Origin: Branchiostoma lanceolatum
Taxonomy: Eukaryota; Chordata; Leptocardii; Amphioxiformes; Branchiostomatidae
DNA length: 64,000 bases
Assembly: GCF_035083965.1 (NCBI RefSeq)
Contig: NC_089723.1
Span: 31,871,193-31,935,192, forward strand
Direction of reading: 5' to 3'
Part shown: in pieces, positions 33,906 through 63,500 of the stretch
How the letters are laid out: every line of letters starts with the position of its first letter
Position numbering within the stretch: the first letter of the stretch is position 1
Notes under the pieces: generated by a model
Told to the model about the DNA's origin: nothing
Seen by the model: the letters and a program-made list of their open reading frames with translations, nothing else
The model's database searches: none
Made by a program: the position numbers and the translations under genes

Positions 33906-35565
33906 AATGTTCTACTTGTGGAAAGTGATTGTAGTGTTGATGATTGCAGAAAAATAATGTACCAAAATATTCTGTATATTATGCGTCATTTACAATGTAG
34001 ATCATTTACCATACAGACTTTTAGATCTTATAGCTATAGCATATTGTGTGGTGCCAAATCTCCAGATCAGTGTTTGCCTTGTAACCCCAATAACCAGGGT
34101 AGGTACTAGGACTAGGTAGGTAGATATTGTCAAAATTTTTATAAGATGCAGGGTTTAAAATCAAGGAAATAGGTTTTTATATCTAACGTAGATGAGTAGA
34201 TTGATAGTTATGATTTTCTATATCCAGAATTTTATATTGTAACAACAGATTATCATTATATATATTTTCATTACTTGTAATAAGTATTTGTTACATCTTG
34301 CAAGTGCCATATTTTATTGAGGTATTATAGATGTTGACTATTAGCAACTCTTTAGTCATTTTAAAAAGGCAGACTTTTACATGGTATCAGATGTATATAA
34401 ATCCAGCAGCGTTGTGTAATATAGAAGCGAAAGTTCCGTTTTTCAACAAATCACGTAAAAGAATAGAAATTTTTAGTCCAGCAGTGTTGTGATAATACAG
34501 AAGTGAAAATTCCATCTTTCAACAAAACAGTCATGTAAAAGAAAATGAATTTTTAGGCAGCCTCAGGTTTGTGGAAACTATTTAAAAGGTAAGAATTATA
34601 ATTATGTTATTCACAACAGTGGACTATTCTTAAAAAGCTGAATACACAAAGAAAGCAGATTTTTGTGTGATTTACTCGGTATTGCCTGTTATCTTATTCC
34701 CATATTTAAGGAACCCAGTTTTTTATTTAACTATCGAGAGTCAGTTATAACTTGTTGCTTCATAACAAGACTTAAAGATCTTTTTCTGGTGGTGTTTTAG
34801 TAGCTCTGACTCACTGCCAGAGGAGACATAGTCACACATGTAGTACAATAATGGGACAAAGATGATGGTCATGATCAGCTTTAATTTCTATAGCCTTCTT
34901 TGATACAAATATGTCACATAGATTTTTAAAATCTGAGTCATAGACCTTTCTCAAACAAAACTAGGTAGCCTAAAAACACTTTGAAATAATGAACTTTGAA
35001 ACAAACTATTGAAACGAAGTACACACTATATCTACGGAAATAACAATACGCATAATTTCAAAGGTTAATTGCATTTACAGGAACACTAGTCATATGCTGA
35101 GAATGACAAGTAAGAATTCTGCATTTCTCCACTAGGCTTCATACTTTGATGAGTCTGGATAGTGTCACAATTTTTCTTCAGGATTGATCGTCCTCCAAAA
35201 TTGTATCCTCAAAGCAATAAATATCTCCTGATGGGAGTAAAGATGTTCTTCCAAATAATGCACATCATTCAAATTAGTCAATAAACATCAACATTAAAAA
35301 TGGGTTAAAAAGCTACCAAAGAAGGGGCAGACATAAGTAGTACCTGCAACTTTTGTTGCATTGTCCAGGACAGAAACATGACTGAACATTAAAATTGCTA
35401 CCAAAGAACAACACTAGATCTACAACTAATAACAAAGCTAAACCATAAATCTATAGAATATACAAAGGCATGCAATCTTTGGAATAGATATGCCATCATA
35501 GCCAGAGCAATTGTTTCCCTTTGGACCTTACAAACCATCCCACTGATGGAAGATACTTCTTACAT
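33906..35565. other. Convergent 3' UTR / intergenic region
   Basis: Lies between the stop codons of the CH-domain gene (plus) and the CXXC-PHD gene (minus). AT-rich. It contains a two-copy tandem repeat of about 75 bp (34402-34476, 34477-34556; shared TCCAGCAG-GTTGTG and TTTCAACAAA). Plus-strand AATAAA occurs near 35207 and 35281. No gene is supported. Confidence 0.6.
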
Positions 35566-38500
35566 CTACAGAGGCCAGTAAGGGCTTGTGACGTCATCTT
35601 TTCTTGCTTTGGTCCTTCCTCCATGTCTAGCAGTCGGAAAGTATCTGTTTCTGTCCACAAGCGGTGCAAGTGGCTGTCCTGGGTGAGCCTGCACCTTCCA
35701 TGCCAACTCGGCAGGGTTGAGTGCCGTCTCCTGTGGGGCCAGGCTCACCTGCACCGTGGCATGGTAAGCTGTCGGCATTGGGCGAGTCGAGTCCACATCA
35801 AACCACGACCCGTCGTTTCTGCCACCTCCTTCGCGATAGGACATCACCCCACTCCTGTTGGTCACCGGCTGTTGACTGGTTGCATGCCAAGAGGGAGGGT
35901 AAGATCTGACTGGAGGGATGTTTGCTACGGTGGTGTGCCTGCTCCTTCCTGCTGGTGCATGGTACGCAGGTGGGGCTATGCGCCGGGTCTTTTTTGAAGC
36001 GCTGGTGAGGTCGAGGGCTTCCCTGCTGAGGTTGTGTGGTTGTTGCTCATTTCGGAAACGGACCTTTTGCCTACAGCATGCTGCACAGTGGCAGATAGTA
36101 CTCTGACTTGCTGTTGGGGGTGGTTTGTGGATTGGTGGGTCCCAACGACCTAGCTGCCTCTCCTGCTGTGGAAAGGCAGCGTACTGAGTTGGAAGAGATT
36201 GGGTGGTGGCTGTCGTACTCAGTGTGCAGGTAGGGCAAGGACAGGCGGCTGGTTGCCTGTTTTCGAACGCTGTGTGTGGACTTCCTCGTAACATTGCCTG
36301 TCTTTGATGCATATGCACAGATAGGGAACTAGCACTAGTAGTAGAGTTAGAGAATGAACGAAAGTCTTGATGTCGGGCTTCCTTTGATGCAGTTGCTGAA
36401 AAATGGTCTTGTAGCCTCTTGTTGATATCATTGACAAAGTCATTTGCAGGTGAGTTGTGCACTGACATCTTAACGGATCCTGATGTACCGGGGAGACTGG
36501 AATGAGCATGGTTAAACATGACATCTAGTGCATCGTTGATGTAGTCTCCCTCCCGCTGTGTTGCCTGTATGCTTGGTGCTTCAAAACTGTCTTCCCTGGG
36601 TCTCTTCGAGGATGGTTGTGGGAACTCTGAAAAGTTCTTATCAGTCTGGTTTGCTGGCTGAGGTGACGGGCATCTTGGAGGTGTTGGGAGGTAGTCATCA
36701 CTGTCACTGTCATCAAAATACCAGGTGGAGGGGAAGGCACTGTCTGACTTTCTGCCAAACTGTGGGAAGGGGTCACTGTCTGGGCTGTTGCTGGGGTCAC
36801 TTGGTGTTCCACAGTCAGGCTTCTTGTTTGTGCCGTCTCCTACTCCTTTGTCAGTCTGCTGCTTGTCCTCAACTTGGGAGGTTGGAAGGCTGATCGTCTT
36901 TTGTACAGGTTGGATGGAAGCCAAACTTTTCTCTGTTGTGGTGTTGGTAGAGGACTCTGGTGAATAGACGTCGGATGCCAGGACTGCAGGGCTACTGGTG
37001 GCAGAACTGCTGGCTGAAGTGAGAAGCCTGAGCAGTGGGCTGTTCTCCAAAGGACTGCCGTCTGAGCCAGACCTGAAAAACACACATCAGTTTTACTCCA
37101 CATCAAAATGTTAGTAAGACCGTACACTAGTATCATGAAAGGTTCACCTTCTCCCTCCAATTAATAATACACTTACAGGGGGAATGATGGATCGTATTCT
37201 TGTCCACAACCATGGGTTGAGAATCAATTCTATTTTCATCAATATGATAAAGTCGTCAAGGTCGGCAACAGTTTGTCAACACACCTCGGGCTCTTCTTTG
37301 CAGTGGACTGACTCTTCCTGCTGCGCCGCTTCCTCTTGGGCAACTCAGCCTTCTCTACAAGGTATGGATCTTCCTCTGAAAGGACAATTGTCAATTAGAA
37401 CAGGTACAAATAAAAAAAAACAGTCCAAGTGTTCTTATCTTTGTGACCACTTAAGATCAATTAAACTATAAAGTCTATGTTGCTGAACTAATTACTACAA
37501 CGTCTGCAGATATAATACCATTTACTCATGATTCCCTTTTTAAAGAAAACTATCATGATCTTGGCATAACATTTCAATCACCATTCATTGTTTTGTCAAG
37601 CACTTCAACAGCTTCACAGGTATAGTTTCCTCGTCGTTACAGGTATATTATAAGAAAACATGCTAAATATGACTTCACAGAATAACAGCAATCATAAACA
37701 TCACTCTTACCTTCCCAGTAACCAGTCTTGGTCTCCTCCCCCACCATCCTCTTGGCCAGAGGAACCAGACCATCGAACATCCCATGGTTCAGTCCGTACC
37801 ACTCCAGCACTGCCACACAGTCCTCCAGGCTCACCACTAGGCCTTCAAAATCTTCCTTTGACAGGCCTACAAGATAAGAAATCAGCTTAGTGCCATGGGA
37901 TAGATACAACTCAGAACCGTAACAGAATAGAATAACAGATGCACACAACTCAACATTGTGTAAAGTACGCACAAACTGCATTCAATGGTAGCTAGAGAGT
38001 TTCTGAACATCTTTGTGAACTTGGTTTTCACAGGTGGTTAACAAGGAAGTAAGCAACATTTCTCTTTTTTCAATGCTAGAGTTTGCAATTTCTAGTTCAA
38101 GCAATCACTCAAAAAGATGGCACTCACCCTTCTTGGCAATGGGGAGGTGTTCCACCCATATCCCAGCCAGCTGCCTAAGTATCTCCCCTGGGTCGCTGCC
38201 CCACCCCAGGGAGCCTGCGTCACACAGCCCCAGGGCCCAGCAGTTGCGGGCTAAGTAATCAGTGAAGCCTGCTAGCAAGAGGCTGTTCTCTAGCAGAGTG
38301 GGCAGTGGGCCTGAGTATGTCCTACCCTGTAGTTGGTGGAAGGATTTCAGAAATTAAAACAAAGCAGGCTGATTTTACAGCTGATATGCAGTAGACATAT
38401 CCTTAACTGTGTTCGTTTCTAACACTTTGACTTCACTTTATTGTAAATATGCCTTTTTACACCATTGCCTGTATAGAAATGGTACAGAATTTTTTCTTGT

Positions 38501-41004
38501 TTATGGAAAATAGCTTTAAACAAAAAAGATACTTTCAGTGATGAAAAAAAAACTGTTAAAGACAGCTCCTAACTATAGTTAATAAATAATATTGTTATGC
38601 TTTTTCAAACTGCATCACTTTGAGACTGGAATATTTGAAATCACACAATCTGCCGAATCCTTACCCCTGTGTGTGCGATTTTCCCCTGGCAACATTTGGG
38701 ACACTCCCATGTCTGCTGTGTCCTGCCGTCCTTTGAGCCCCTCTCCCCTAGCACAGCCACACAGCGCGGGTGGAGAATCTCCCCGCAGGTGCTGCACTCA
38801 CTCAGGGCAGACACTGTGCCAGTCTGGGTGCAGATCAGACATCGGGCAGTCTGTGACAGAACAGGCTGCAGAACAGAGTTCAACATGTTTGTAGGTTAAA
38901 TCGTTTTATTGTATCTTGGTTAGCCTGGAGTCCAGCCTTGTTAGCTTTGGCCCGCTCCCAACATCCGCTAGCCGCCAACTTGTTGCCCAAGCTAACAAGG
39001 CTGGACTCCAGGCCATATCTTGGTAACTTACAGATATCTGGATATATATCTCATTCTCAACTAGAACACTATTTCTTTCTCTAAAGACCATAACTTTTAG
39101 TTGGTTGACCATGATAAAATCCAACTTTTTTTTTCCAGAATGGTTCCAGACTTACATCCACACACTTTCTCCTCTTGCAGATGCGTTTTCTTTGACAGTC
39201 GCAGCAGCTGCCGCAGTCTTCCATCAAACAACCCTCACACTTGTTGCATCTACGACGCCTGATGTTCTTCTTGCGTACAGGACAGGCATAGGACGGAGAT
39301 GCTGGCTTCAGCAAATACTGGGAGGAAAGAGAAAAAACATCATGGGTTATCAGACAAAGTGTATGTGAATGATTAGGAGAAGCTGTAGGAACTTTTGTCT
39401 CACAGCCACATGTCTTTTCAAAGTCTTCCCAATATCTGGAACTGAATCATATGTTGAAGTTCTGCTGTCAATTTTTGTGGACAAAAATCACAAAATAGAT
39501 AAAACCCAAGCTTTTCATTTTGGAGTTGTAACACAAATTTCCTGCACATAAATCACAATGATCTGAGATGCTAGACAAAGATAGTAAAGATGCCAGACTA
39601 CTTTTCTTATGCAAAATCTGAAACCTCTATTCAGAGTTATAGAACCATTGTTTTTCTTTTCACTCCCTAACAGTTAGGTACCAATATGTTCTGGCCTGAA
39701 TACACATCGCATTGTTATTTATGCTCTAATCAGTAGCTTCTTTTTTTTTTTAAAGCTTGTTGTAGCAACTTGTTTGTTGAACTATATAATCACAACTGCC
39801 AAGATTTCTTGCCTCTGGCTTTGCCTTGTTGACACAACCAAGGACATAATGTCCTTGACACAACCGATTGGAAGAAACAACAAGTCATAAGAGGGCTAGT
39901 ATACTAGTATATTCAAGGAGGTTTTATTAAAGACAGATAAACAAACAGGGAAGCCAAACCACACATCGATAAGGTTTCTGAAACTTCTTTGATTTTATGT
40001 TTTATAAATTGTATTAAAACAAGCTTCTGAGTTGCACTTTCTGAAAACAGTGGAGGAACAAAAATTAAATAATTTGAAGATTTAACTTTTGAAGGATGCA
40101 GAGAAAGAGTATTCTCCAAATACATTCATTTTGGCTCCTTTTTTTTATATGCAAAAAGCAAAAGCTGTGAACTGTCAAGTTATTCAATACCGTAGTCGCG
40201 CGTCTGAAGAGTTCCGATTCACACACCTCACGCTGTCACGGGAATGACAATAGCAAGTGTGAAAATACCTCCGCTCTTTCTCAGACGTGTTGAGTGAATA
40301 ATTATTGTGCTCGACGTGTATCGAAACGGCCACTGGACATCTCAACTGGTTGTTGATTAAGTTTTGCCACAGGATTTGAATGAAACAATTTGATGAAAAT
40401 AACACCACATGTTGACAATGTGGAGTCGATTCAGGCCATAAATCATGTGAAGGAATGCCGCATCCTAGAAAGCGCGCGCGTATTGCCAGTACTTATTCTG
40501 GATTTCATTTTACTTCATGACGTAACTTGTAATACTTGTATCGTTAAATTTGGGCATGCAAAGTAAGGCCAGATTGTTTGAAAATGGCCTAACGGTCGTG
40601 AAATGTCGATAATCTCACGTCGAAACACATTAACTCTCTGTTTGGAGCGGAAACGGAGGGAAACACGCCTCAACTTGTCTGCCCCGCCCACTCCCAGCCG
40701 AGTAACGGTTTCCGTAAAATGTGGTTGTTTCTTGCGCCTAAACCTCAGAACATAGAAGGCAACGAAGATAGCCTACCAAATAAGATTGTAGAGTTGAAAA
40801 CAAAACCTTGTGATAGTGTTTACGTACCATGATTTTCCAGCACTGGGCGGGAGCGAGATGTCCTTGGGGGAAGCTGAAAATTGGAAACGTCACGCTGGTA
40901 ACCGCCTCCTCAGCCGCCTTCTCCACGCCGCTCATCGCATCGCTGTACGTCTTCTCCAGATCTTTGTAAAGCCTCGCCGCGATGTCTACTGCGGCTGCTG
41001 CCAT
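35566..41004 (-). CDS. CXXC and PHD zinc-finger nuclear protein
   Basis: Exons 40828-41004, 39156-39317, 38665-38865, 38128-38326, 37711-37866, 37285-37375, 35566-37072; 830 aa with consistent phases. The CXXC finger (about residues 79-109, RRRRCNKCEGCLMEDCGSC) keeps all eight cysteines but has a 5-residue stretch where KDM2/FBXL19 fingers have the DNA-reading KFGG loop. A C4HC3 PHD finger follows (about 119-171; ARCLIC, ECSTCGEILHPRC, WECPKC), closest to the KDM2/FBXL19 PHD, where the same CXXC-PHD order occurs. No JmjC, F-box or leucine-rich repeats follow. Instead there are two helical exons, a basic stretch (KRKRRSRK, likely nuclear signal) and a 502-residue Ser/Pro-rich, probably disordered exon. 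Probably a chromatin protein; the partner and exact role are unknown. Confidence 0.82.
38921..39015. mobile_element. TAGCCTG-family MITE, 95 bp
   Basis: Starts TAGCCTGGAGTCCAGCCTTG and ends in its near-perfect reverse complement (CAAGGCTGGACTCCAGGCCA), with about 27-bp inverted ends. A 9-bp target duplication TATCTTGGT is found at 38912-38920 and 39016-39024. It sits in an intron of the CXXC-PHD gene. Confidence 0.88.
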
Positions 41005-41441
41005 CCTGAATACGTATTCGTCAAATTCTGAGAGAAAACGTCGCTGGAAAAGTTATCTTGAGGTTGACAGCTGGGGCGATGTCTTGTCCTCCTTTCGAGC
41101 GCCGTCTTCCAGCAAACTGAAGTTCCCGCTAAAGATGACCCGACATGACCTTGTTTTCTTGGAAACTTCCCAGCCAATCAGCGCAGCCGACCGTAAAACG
41201 GAGTTTCCGACTGTCGTAAAACAGTGTGAAAACTTCTGAACCAGTCGGACTCCGGGTGACGTTACCATGGTTATAGAGGAAACTTGAAAGCGGTATGATT
41301 TTCATAACAATCCTATTCATCTGAGGTTTCTATTCGTCTGAGAGGCTCTCACCATTTCCCCCACCTTTGTCTAGACGTCCATCCCTGTAAATTCTGGTCT
41401 GCTTCCACTGGAATACTTATCAACATATGAGCTAGCCTCAA
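41005..41441 (-). promoter_or_regulatory. Probable CXXC-PHD gene promoter and upstream DNA
   Basis: Upstream of the start codon at 41004. It contains a CCAAT box inside GCCAATCAG (41173-41181) and several CG-containing motifs. No TATA box. Ends at the inserted element starting at 41442. Confidence 0.45.
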
Positions 41442-42411
41442 GGAGGGTCTGCATGGGGGGTCCTGGCAACGCTTAACGGTAAATTCAGGCAAGCCGATAA
41501 CGCTTAACGGTAAATTCAGGCCGGTCGATAACGCTTAACGGTAAATTCAGCATTTTTAGAACATGAGATACCCCTGAAGACGACGGTTTTTTGCCACTAG
41601 TCGTCCTTATCTTGTGGCAAGAGACCTATTACGCTATGCCATTCTCGCATGCCTGCTCCGAACCCTTTAAATTCGGCGGCGACAGGAAATGTCCTGATCA
41701 CGATGACGAGCGCCGAAGGCGCGACGAAAATTTTGAAATCTTGACCCTCTGAAATGCTATTTCCTGCATTCTGAGGGGGGGATTTTGCTGAAGGGTAAGC
41801 TAAGTTTAATGACATCTCTATTTGAACAAAAAAAAAAAATACAGAAGAGTTTCAGGTTGATTTTTGAGAGGCGTCACGCCCTCCAGACCTCGCCGGAGCT
41901 AGCTGCGACATGCTCCCGGGGAGAATTCTTGACACCCTGAAACGCTATTCCTTACATTTCGATGGGCAAATATTACTGGTAATGATATCTCTGTTTGTGA
42001 AAAAATACAGATGAGTTTCAGCTTTGAGTTTTGGGGGTCGACGCCCTCTTGACAATATTTTTCGACGGAGCCCCGGCATGCACCCGGGGAAAATCTTAAA
42101 ATCCTGAACCGCGAAATGCTTAATTTCCTGAATTTTGAGGCGAAAACTTTGCTAGTAGAGTGAAAAATAGAAAATTTTGAAATCTTGACCCACTGAAATG
42201 CGTTTTCCTGCGTAACGAGGAATTACTCAATAACGCTTAACGTTGAATTCAGGATGACAAATAACGCTTAACGAGGAATTAAAACGACTAGTAACGCTTC
42301 ACGAGTAATATACCGATAACGCTTAACGGTAAATTCAGGGCGGCCGGTAACGATTAACGGTGAATTAAAATCGCTCGTAACGCTTCACGAAAAAGGGCAT
42401 GCAGACCCTCC
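41442..42411. mobile_element. 970-bp element, TCAA duplication, internal repeat arrays
   Basis: Ends are GGAGGGTCTGCATG and its exact reverse complement. TCAA flanks both sides (41438-41441, 42412-42415). Near each end are clusters of a short repeat built on TAACGCTTAACGGTAAATTC, three on the left (41468-41552) and about six degenerate copies on the right (42228-42395). The middle holds about four diverged larger units sharing TTGAAATCTTGACC-CTGAAATGC and CCTGCAT blocks. There is no transposase frame. The paired ends, duplication and subterminal repeats indicate a non-autonomous DNA transposon; the superfamily is unassigned. Confidence 0.78.
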
Positions 42412-42415
42412 TCAA

Positions 42416-44492
42416 GGACTTTGACCAACCTGTGCAGATTTTTAAGAAGCGTGGATCTAGTTGATAAAAGTGTTGTTTCCAACATAAGCAAAACCTCATA
42501 CTTTTTAGAAGTGTGAGGTTTCATACAAATGACATAGCTATAGACACAACTGACTTTGGTAGAATGAAAAAAAATGCATTTGTAGTCTTACTAAGATTAT
42601 GGTCTCTGTAGCTCAATCAACCATACAATAATAACATTCATTGAATTTCCATACTATATTATTTCAAATAGATCTGAATAAAAGACACCTCAAACCTGGT
42701 CAAAGTAAACTTTCACACTTTATTCTGATTACTATGGCATGGTAGTCATTCATGTATACACAATATGTACAAAAGGTGCAAATTTAAAACTCTGCACTGA
42801 AACTAAAAATAAAGATGGGTGTCAATTATCATACATATTAGAAATAAATCAGGAAATAGATATTGACGTATGCCTTGTCACAGGATAACAAAATTTATGC
42901 GGACTTGTCTTCTATGCATGGAGTTTTTCAAAATAGTTGCTACTAACAGCGTGAGAGGAGAATCTATGAAGGGGAATTTGTCCTTCCTTCTAGTGTAGAG
43001 AATTTGTTCGGACAATGTTTTGGAGCAATGAACATGAAAATACATATGCTTTCTAGGATTATCTTGGACATTAAATGGCATGTTAAAACAAATTGGCCAA
43101 CCAAGCATATACTTTGTTAGTAGGTGTGAATTGCAAAACAGACTGTCCACTGTCTGGGGAGTTGCAAAACAAGCATCCTTTAGACCATCTACACATCCAT
43201 CTGTGGTTTGGAGCAAGCAGAATTTCAGCTGTCCCACACGAGGGGGCAACACATGGCCATAAACATTTCATGTTAACACTGGGCAAGTGGAAAAGCAGAG
43301 TAGGTCAGTATCATTTGATACAAAAACTATCGATTGGCATGACAGTATTGCCTCAAAAGGTGAGCATTGAATCTGACAATGCAGCCCACAATTTTACCTG
43401 GACATAAAACAGGTGTTGCAAACAGATTGGGTACAAATATGATTGAATCTTCCTATCATAAAACAGCAATAATCTTTTCAGATTCGTTAATAATGACCTA
43501 CTTTTACTTAACTCTACTTCACAAGCATCAAACATATTAATACCTCATACATTGTACATGTACTGTATTCAAAATTTTCAAAACAATCTAACAGTAACAG
43601 GTTTATTGCATACAAAGAGGGAACAGCCACATCAAAACAATAGCCAATTACAAGACACCTGTACCTGTACAAGCACATTAACACAGTTCACAAGAACCCA
43701 GAAGCTTGTTTCCATGATGGACAAGCACATTGTACTAATGAGGGTTAAATTGCTTTCCTGGGCTATTCGAACAGAAATTGTTTGCAGTCGTTGGGAACTT
43801 GCAATGATACACACACACACAATTCCTCATGATTGGCTTTAAACTCCTGTCTAGAATGTCTATAGCACTGTAAACTCACTAAAACAAATAGAATGTATGA
43901 ACTTGTGACAGTACGCATGTACAGTTTATACACCATAGTTTCAGACAATACCCATATCCACTAGTTTCTACTTAATCATTCAATGTCTTTTGGCTAACTT
44001 TTAAAGATTTGGGTAAAAAATGAATGATCCCATTCTTTTAGGTTGAAATGTGTGGTATCATCTATCTTTTAAGTACAGTAGTGACATAAAAATTAATATG
44101 ACAAACCTATGGTTTAGATAAAGCTATGCAATTATGTCTTCTGTTATCTTGATGGTCAATAACTTTGCTTAATATTTTAATAAATCACCAGAATACAAGA
44201 ATATGTGTTTGTTTCCACTGAATCTGTTTTAGTCAATTATTATTTTACAAACCTTAAACATGCACAATTTTCCTTTGCAGATGCAGTTACTTACAAAGTT
44301 CTGAAAGAGCGTGGCAAATATCTGAAACCTCTGTAGGGACTATCATTCATTTGATAAAAAATACTGCTCTATATCTACTGTATATGGTGGTACTTTTTCA
44401 TGCTGCTGGCAGTATAATCCTTACATATACCTAAGTCAATGTTTACCAGAATAATACTTTCATTACATACATTCATATTAAGCAGCTCTAAA
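42416..44492 (-). other. NEDD4-type gene 3' UTR and intergenic DNA
   Basis: TTTATT at 42719-42724 reads AATAAA on the minus strand, inside AGAATAAAGTG, a good polyadenylation signal. The 3' UTR would then be about 1.8 kb. AT-rich with no convincing coding frame. Between 42416 and about 42700 nothing is recognised. Confidence 0.55.
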
Positions 44493-60554
<16,062 letters not shown>

Positions 60555-63500
60555 CTGTACAATGAGAAATGAGTCACAATGTAACCTGTAATACCAGTCA
60601 TTAAGCACATAATGATCTTATTGTTTACTTGAAAATTTTTACATCAATCAAATTGGCCTACATATATATTGACTTTTAGAAGAGCATAAATGCTCAAAAA
60701 TTTTGACACCATAACAATAAAAATATGAGTCTTTTGTTACCATTTTCGGTACATGTTAACAGAACATAAACTTCCATGGGAAACATGTTTTATCAGGTAC
60801 ATACTAGAGGGTAGCCTGAAATGAAATGTGATGCAGTTCTTTTTCTTTGTTTATTCCAAAGACCCCAAGACTGGCCCGAGGCATAAGCGACTTATGACCA
60901 ACTAGTACTGTACAGTAATTCATATTGTTGTCTCCTACATTTGATTAATACTAGTAGTCCGAATTTTACATACTTTCTTGCACACGATGTAACTACAAAC
61001 CTAACAGCATTCTTACTTATTCTCTAGCTGCTATTCATTGTTATATTAATTTTATTTTTGTATAACTTGTTTTAAATGCTAGAGTTATGTTAGATCTTAA
61101 ATCACTGCTCTCTTTTGAACTCAGAATAGGACAGAAAATCCAAGAGCTCAAAAGCTTTGCTACTGAACAGTATTCTAAATTGATCAGCAGCTAAACCCTG
61201 AAGTCCCTGGGATTACCTTAATATGGTATTATATGAGGATGGACAATCACACACCAGAAGAGAAATTTAATACAAAACAGTGCACAACATAAACGTGTAC
61301 ATGCAAATTACATCTATGCAACTTAGCATATCCCCTCTTGTTCCATATAAATACAAACCCTTTCAAAACAAAAACACAAGAGTGCCATGCCTGGATACGT
61401 AATGCATGCATGACCCCGCTATAATGGAAGCCTTACCACAACTTGCTGGATATTTCCACTCATGTGCAATTGCCTGACATTGCAGTAGGCGTCATTTCCT
61501 TTTAAGGGCAATCTTTGGATGATTTAGAATTAATGCTACAAACTGTCTACACCGCTACTGAACACATTGTGTGGGGAACAACATTTCCTGTATGCTGCAT
61601 ACAGCATGTGACAGCCACTCCTTCCCCTTATTTGCCTAACATGGGGCAGCATGTATAAAGGTGACGTTTTGTCCCTGGGGCTAAGGTGGATGTTGCACAT
61701 AGTTAAAATAACCCTGCTGATATTGGCAGTGCCACATTACTTCCTGTGGTAGAGAGTACATAATATGCATGCTCTCTACAAGAAGGGGGCTGTCTTTTAG
61801 GCTGAGTGGTTAATAAACATTATGATCTATCACTAGCTAAGGACAAAACTGCTTAGTGGACAAGTTAAGGTTCCACGGTGTCTGAATACATGGTCATTAC
61901 TTCTGAAGTTTGTCAAGCTTCCAGACAATGATGTAATAATATTTATCCTCAGTAGGTCAGTAATATATTTAGTAGATATTATTGTACTGCACTACCCAAC
62001 CTTTACAAAACCTTTCAACTTCAACAGATGGTGCTTGTCAGTAGCTATATGTCTGTACATTAAGACAAGAATGTACTATTGACCTCTTCATTCCACTAAT
62101 TGATACATTCATCACCAAATGACAAGATGTAAATTTTGACCTCTGATCTTCCCAGTAACATAGAATATTTCAGTTTGAAATTCAATGTTACAATTGTCAG
62201 TTACAATGTATATTGTTGACAAATACAATCACCAAATATACCAAGTTGTTGTTATCATTAATTTTTAAATCATATACAGTCAAACCTGTATTAGCGGTCA
62301 CCTTTGCATAGCGGCCACCTGCCCATAGTGGTCACTTTTTGTCGGTCCCTTGGATTTTTCCCATTGACATAAGCATTAAGAATTAGGCTATAGCGGCCAC
62401 CTGTCCAACGCGGTCGCGGCCAGACGATTTTCGGTCCCGCGAGTACAGTAACACTGCCGATAACGGTCACGGCGCGCCGGTAGAAGCCGCATCGCCACCG
62501 CACGCCGGGTTCAAAATCTTCATTTTTTCACGCAGTTATCAAATTTATGCGGCCTCAACTGGATAGGATCATAATAAAGAAAACCAGAATGTTTTATCTT
62601 TGTTAGAAAATCCATGGTTTGACGCGAAGTCAAGTATAGTTTTCTTCACATGGCTTGCGTTTGTACATCGTGGTAAAATTGACAATTTCTGTGCATTTCG
62701 ACTGGACAAATATTACGGCAGCCTTTTGGAAAATACAACCCACACATGTACCTGATGCGGTAAGTTCGTGAAATGTTTGAATGCCGGCCCAATTTCCATT
62801 TTCACCGGGAATTCATTCAAATTGTGCTCAAAACGTGTTTCGCGCAATTTTCAAAATGGCGCTGATACAAACTGGATAGGTAGCAGCATAAAGGTCAACG
62901 GAAGACACCACTGTTACGGAGGTATAATATACTAAATGTATTTTGCTGCAAAGTATCACTGAGGATAATTACTAAACTAAAAGCTTCAAAATGAATGTGG
63001 ATAATACTACTATGATGTAAAATTTGGGCTGTTGCAATTTTCTGAAAAGACATAAAGCCCTCAAAAGAGCGACCTTCTTCTGAGTACCCTATTAGCATAA
63101 TGGTAGATGCTGATCAACACAAGCCACAACAAGAGACTGAGGAAAATTGTCGCCACGATTTTATGTTTGAAAACGGTCGAAAACGAACAGTAAGTGACGA
63201 CTGAGCAACATGTATTTTGTTCTTAACTAACTAGGAGTAAAAGAACAACAATCGAACTTCTAAAATGTGCCTTACCTGTTTACATGTGTACTGTACGGTG
63301 AATAAATGTATCTCAGTGGGTACTGAAAATATGTGTCACTCGTGGTCAATTAATCGACATTTTCTCCATAGCGGCCACCTGTTCTTAGCGGCCAGTTTTG
63401 GCCAGTCCCTTGAGTGACCGCTATAGACAGGTTTGACTGTACTATCAGCTTAGTGCAAAGTCTTACAAAATAAGAATCTATACAAAATTTTTTTCCATCT

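Noticed and set aside
35521..35997. 158-codon plus-strand ORF
   Set aside because: Shadow of the long Ser/Pro-rich last exon of the CXXC-PHD gene on the other strand; no domains.
41460..42395. CRISPR-like array or satellite
   Set aside because: Short repeats are irregularly spaced and degenerate, confined between inverted ends with a TCAA duplication, in an animal genome; a transposon explains them better.
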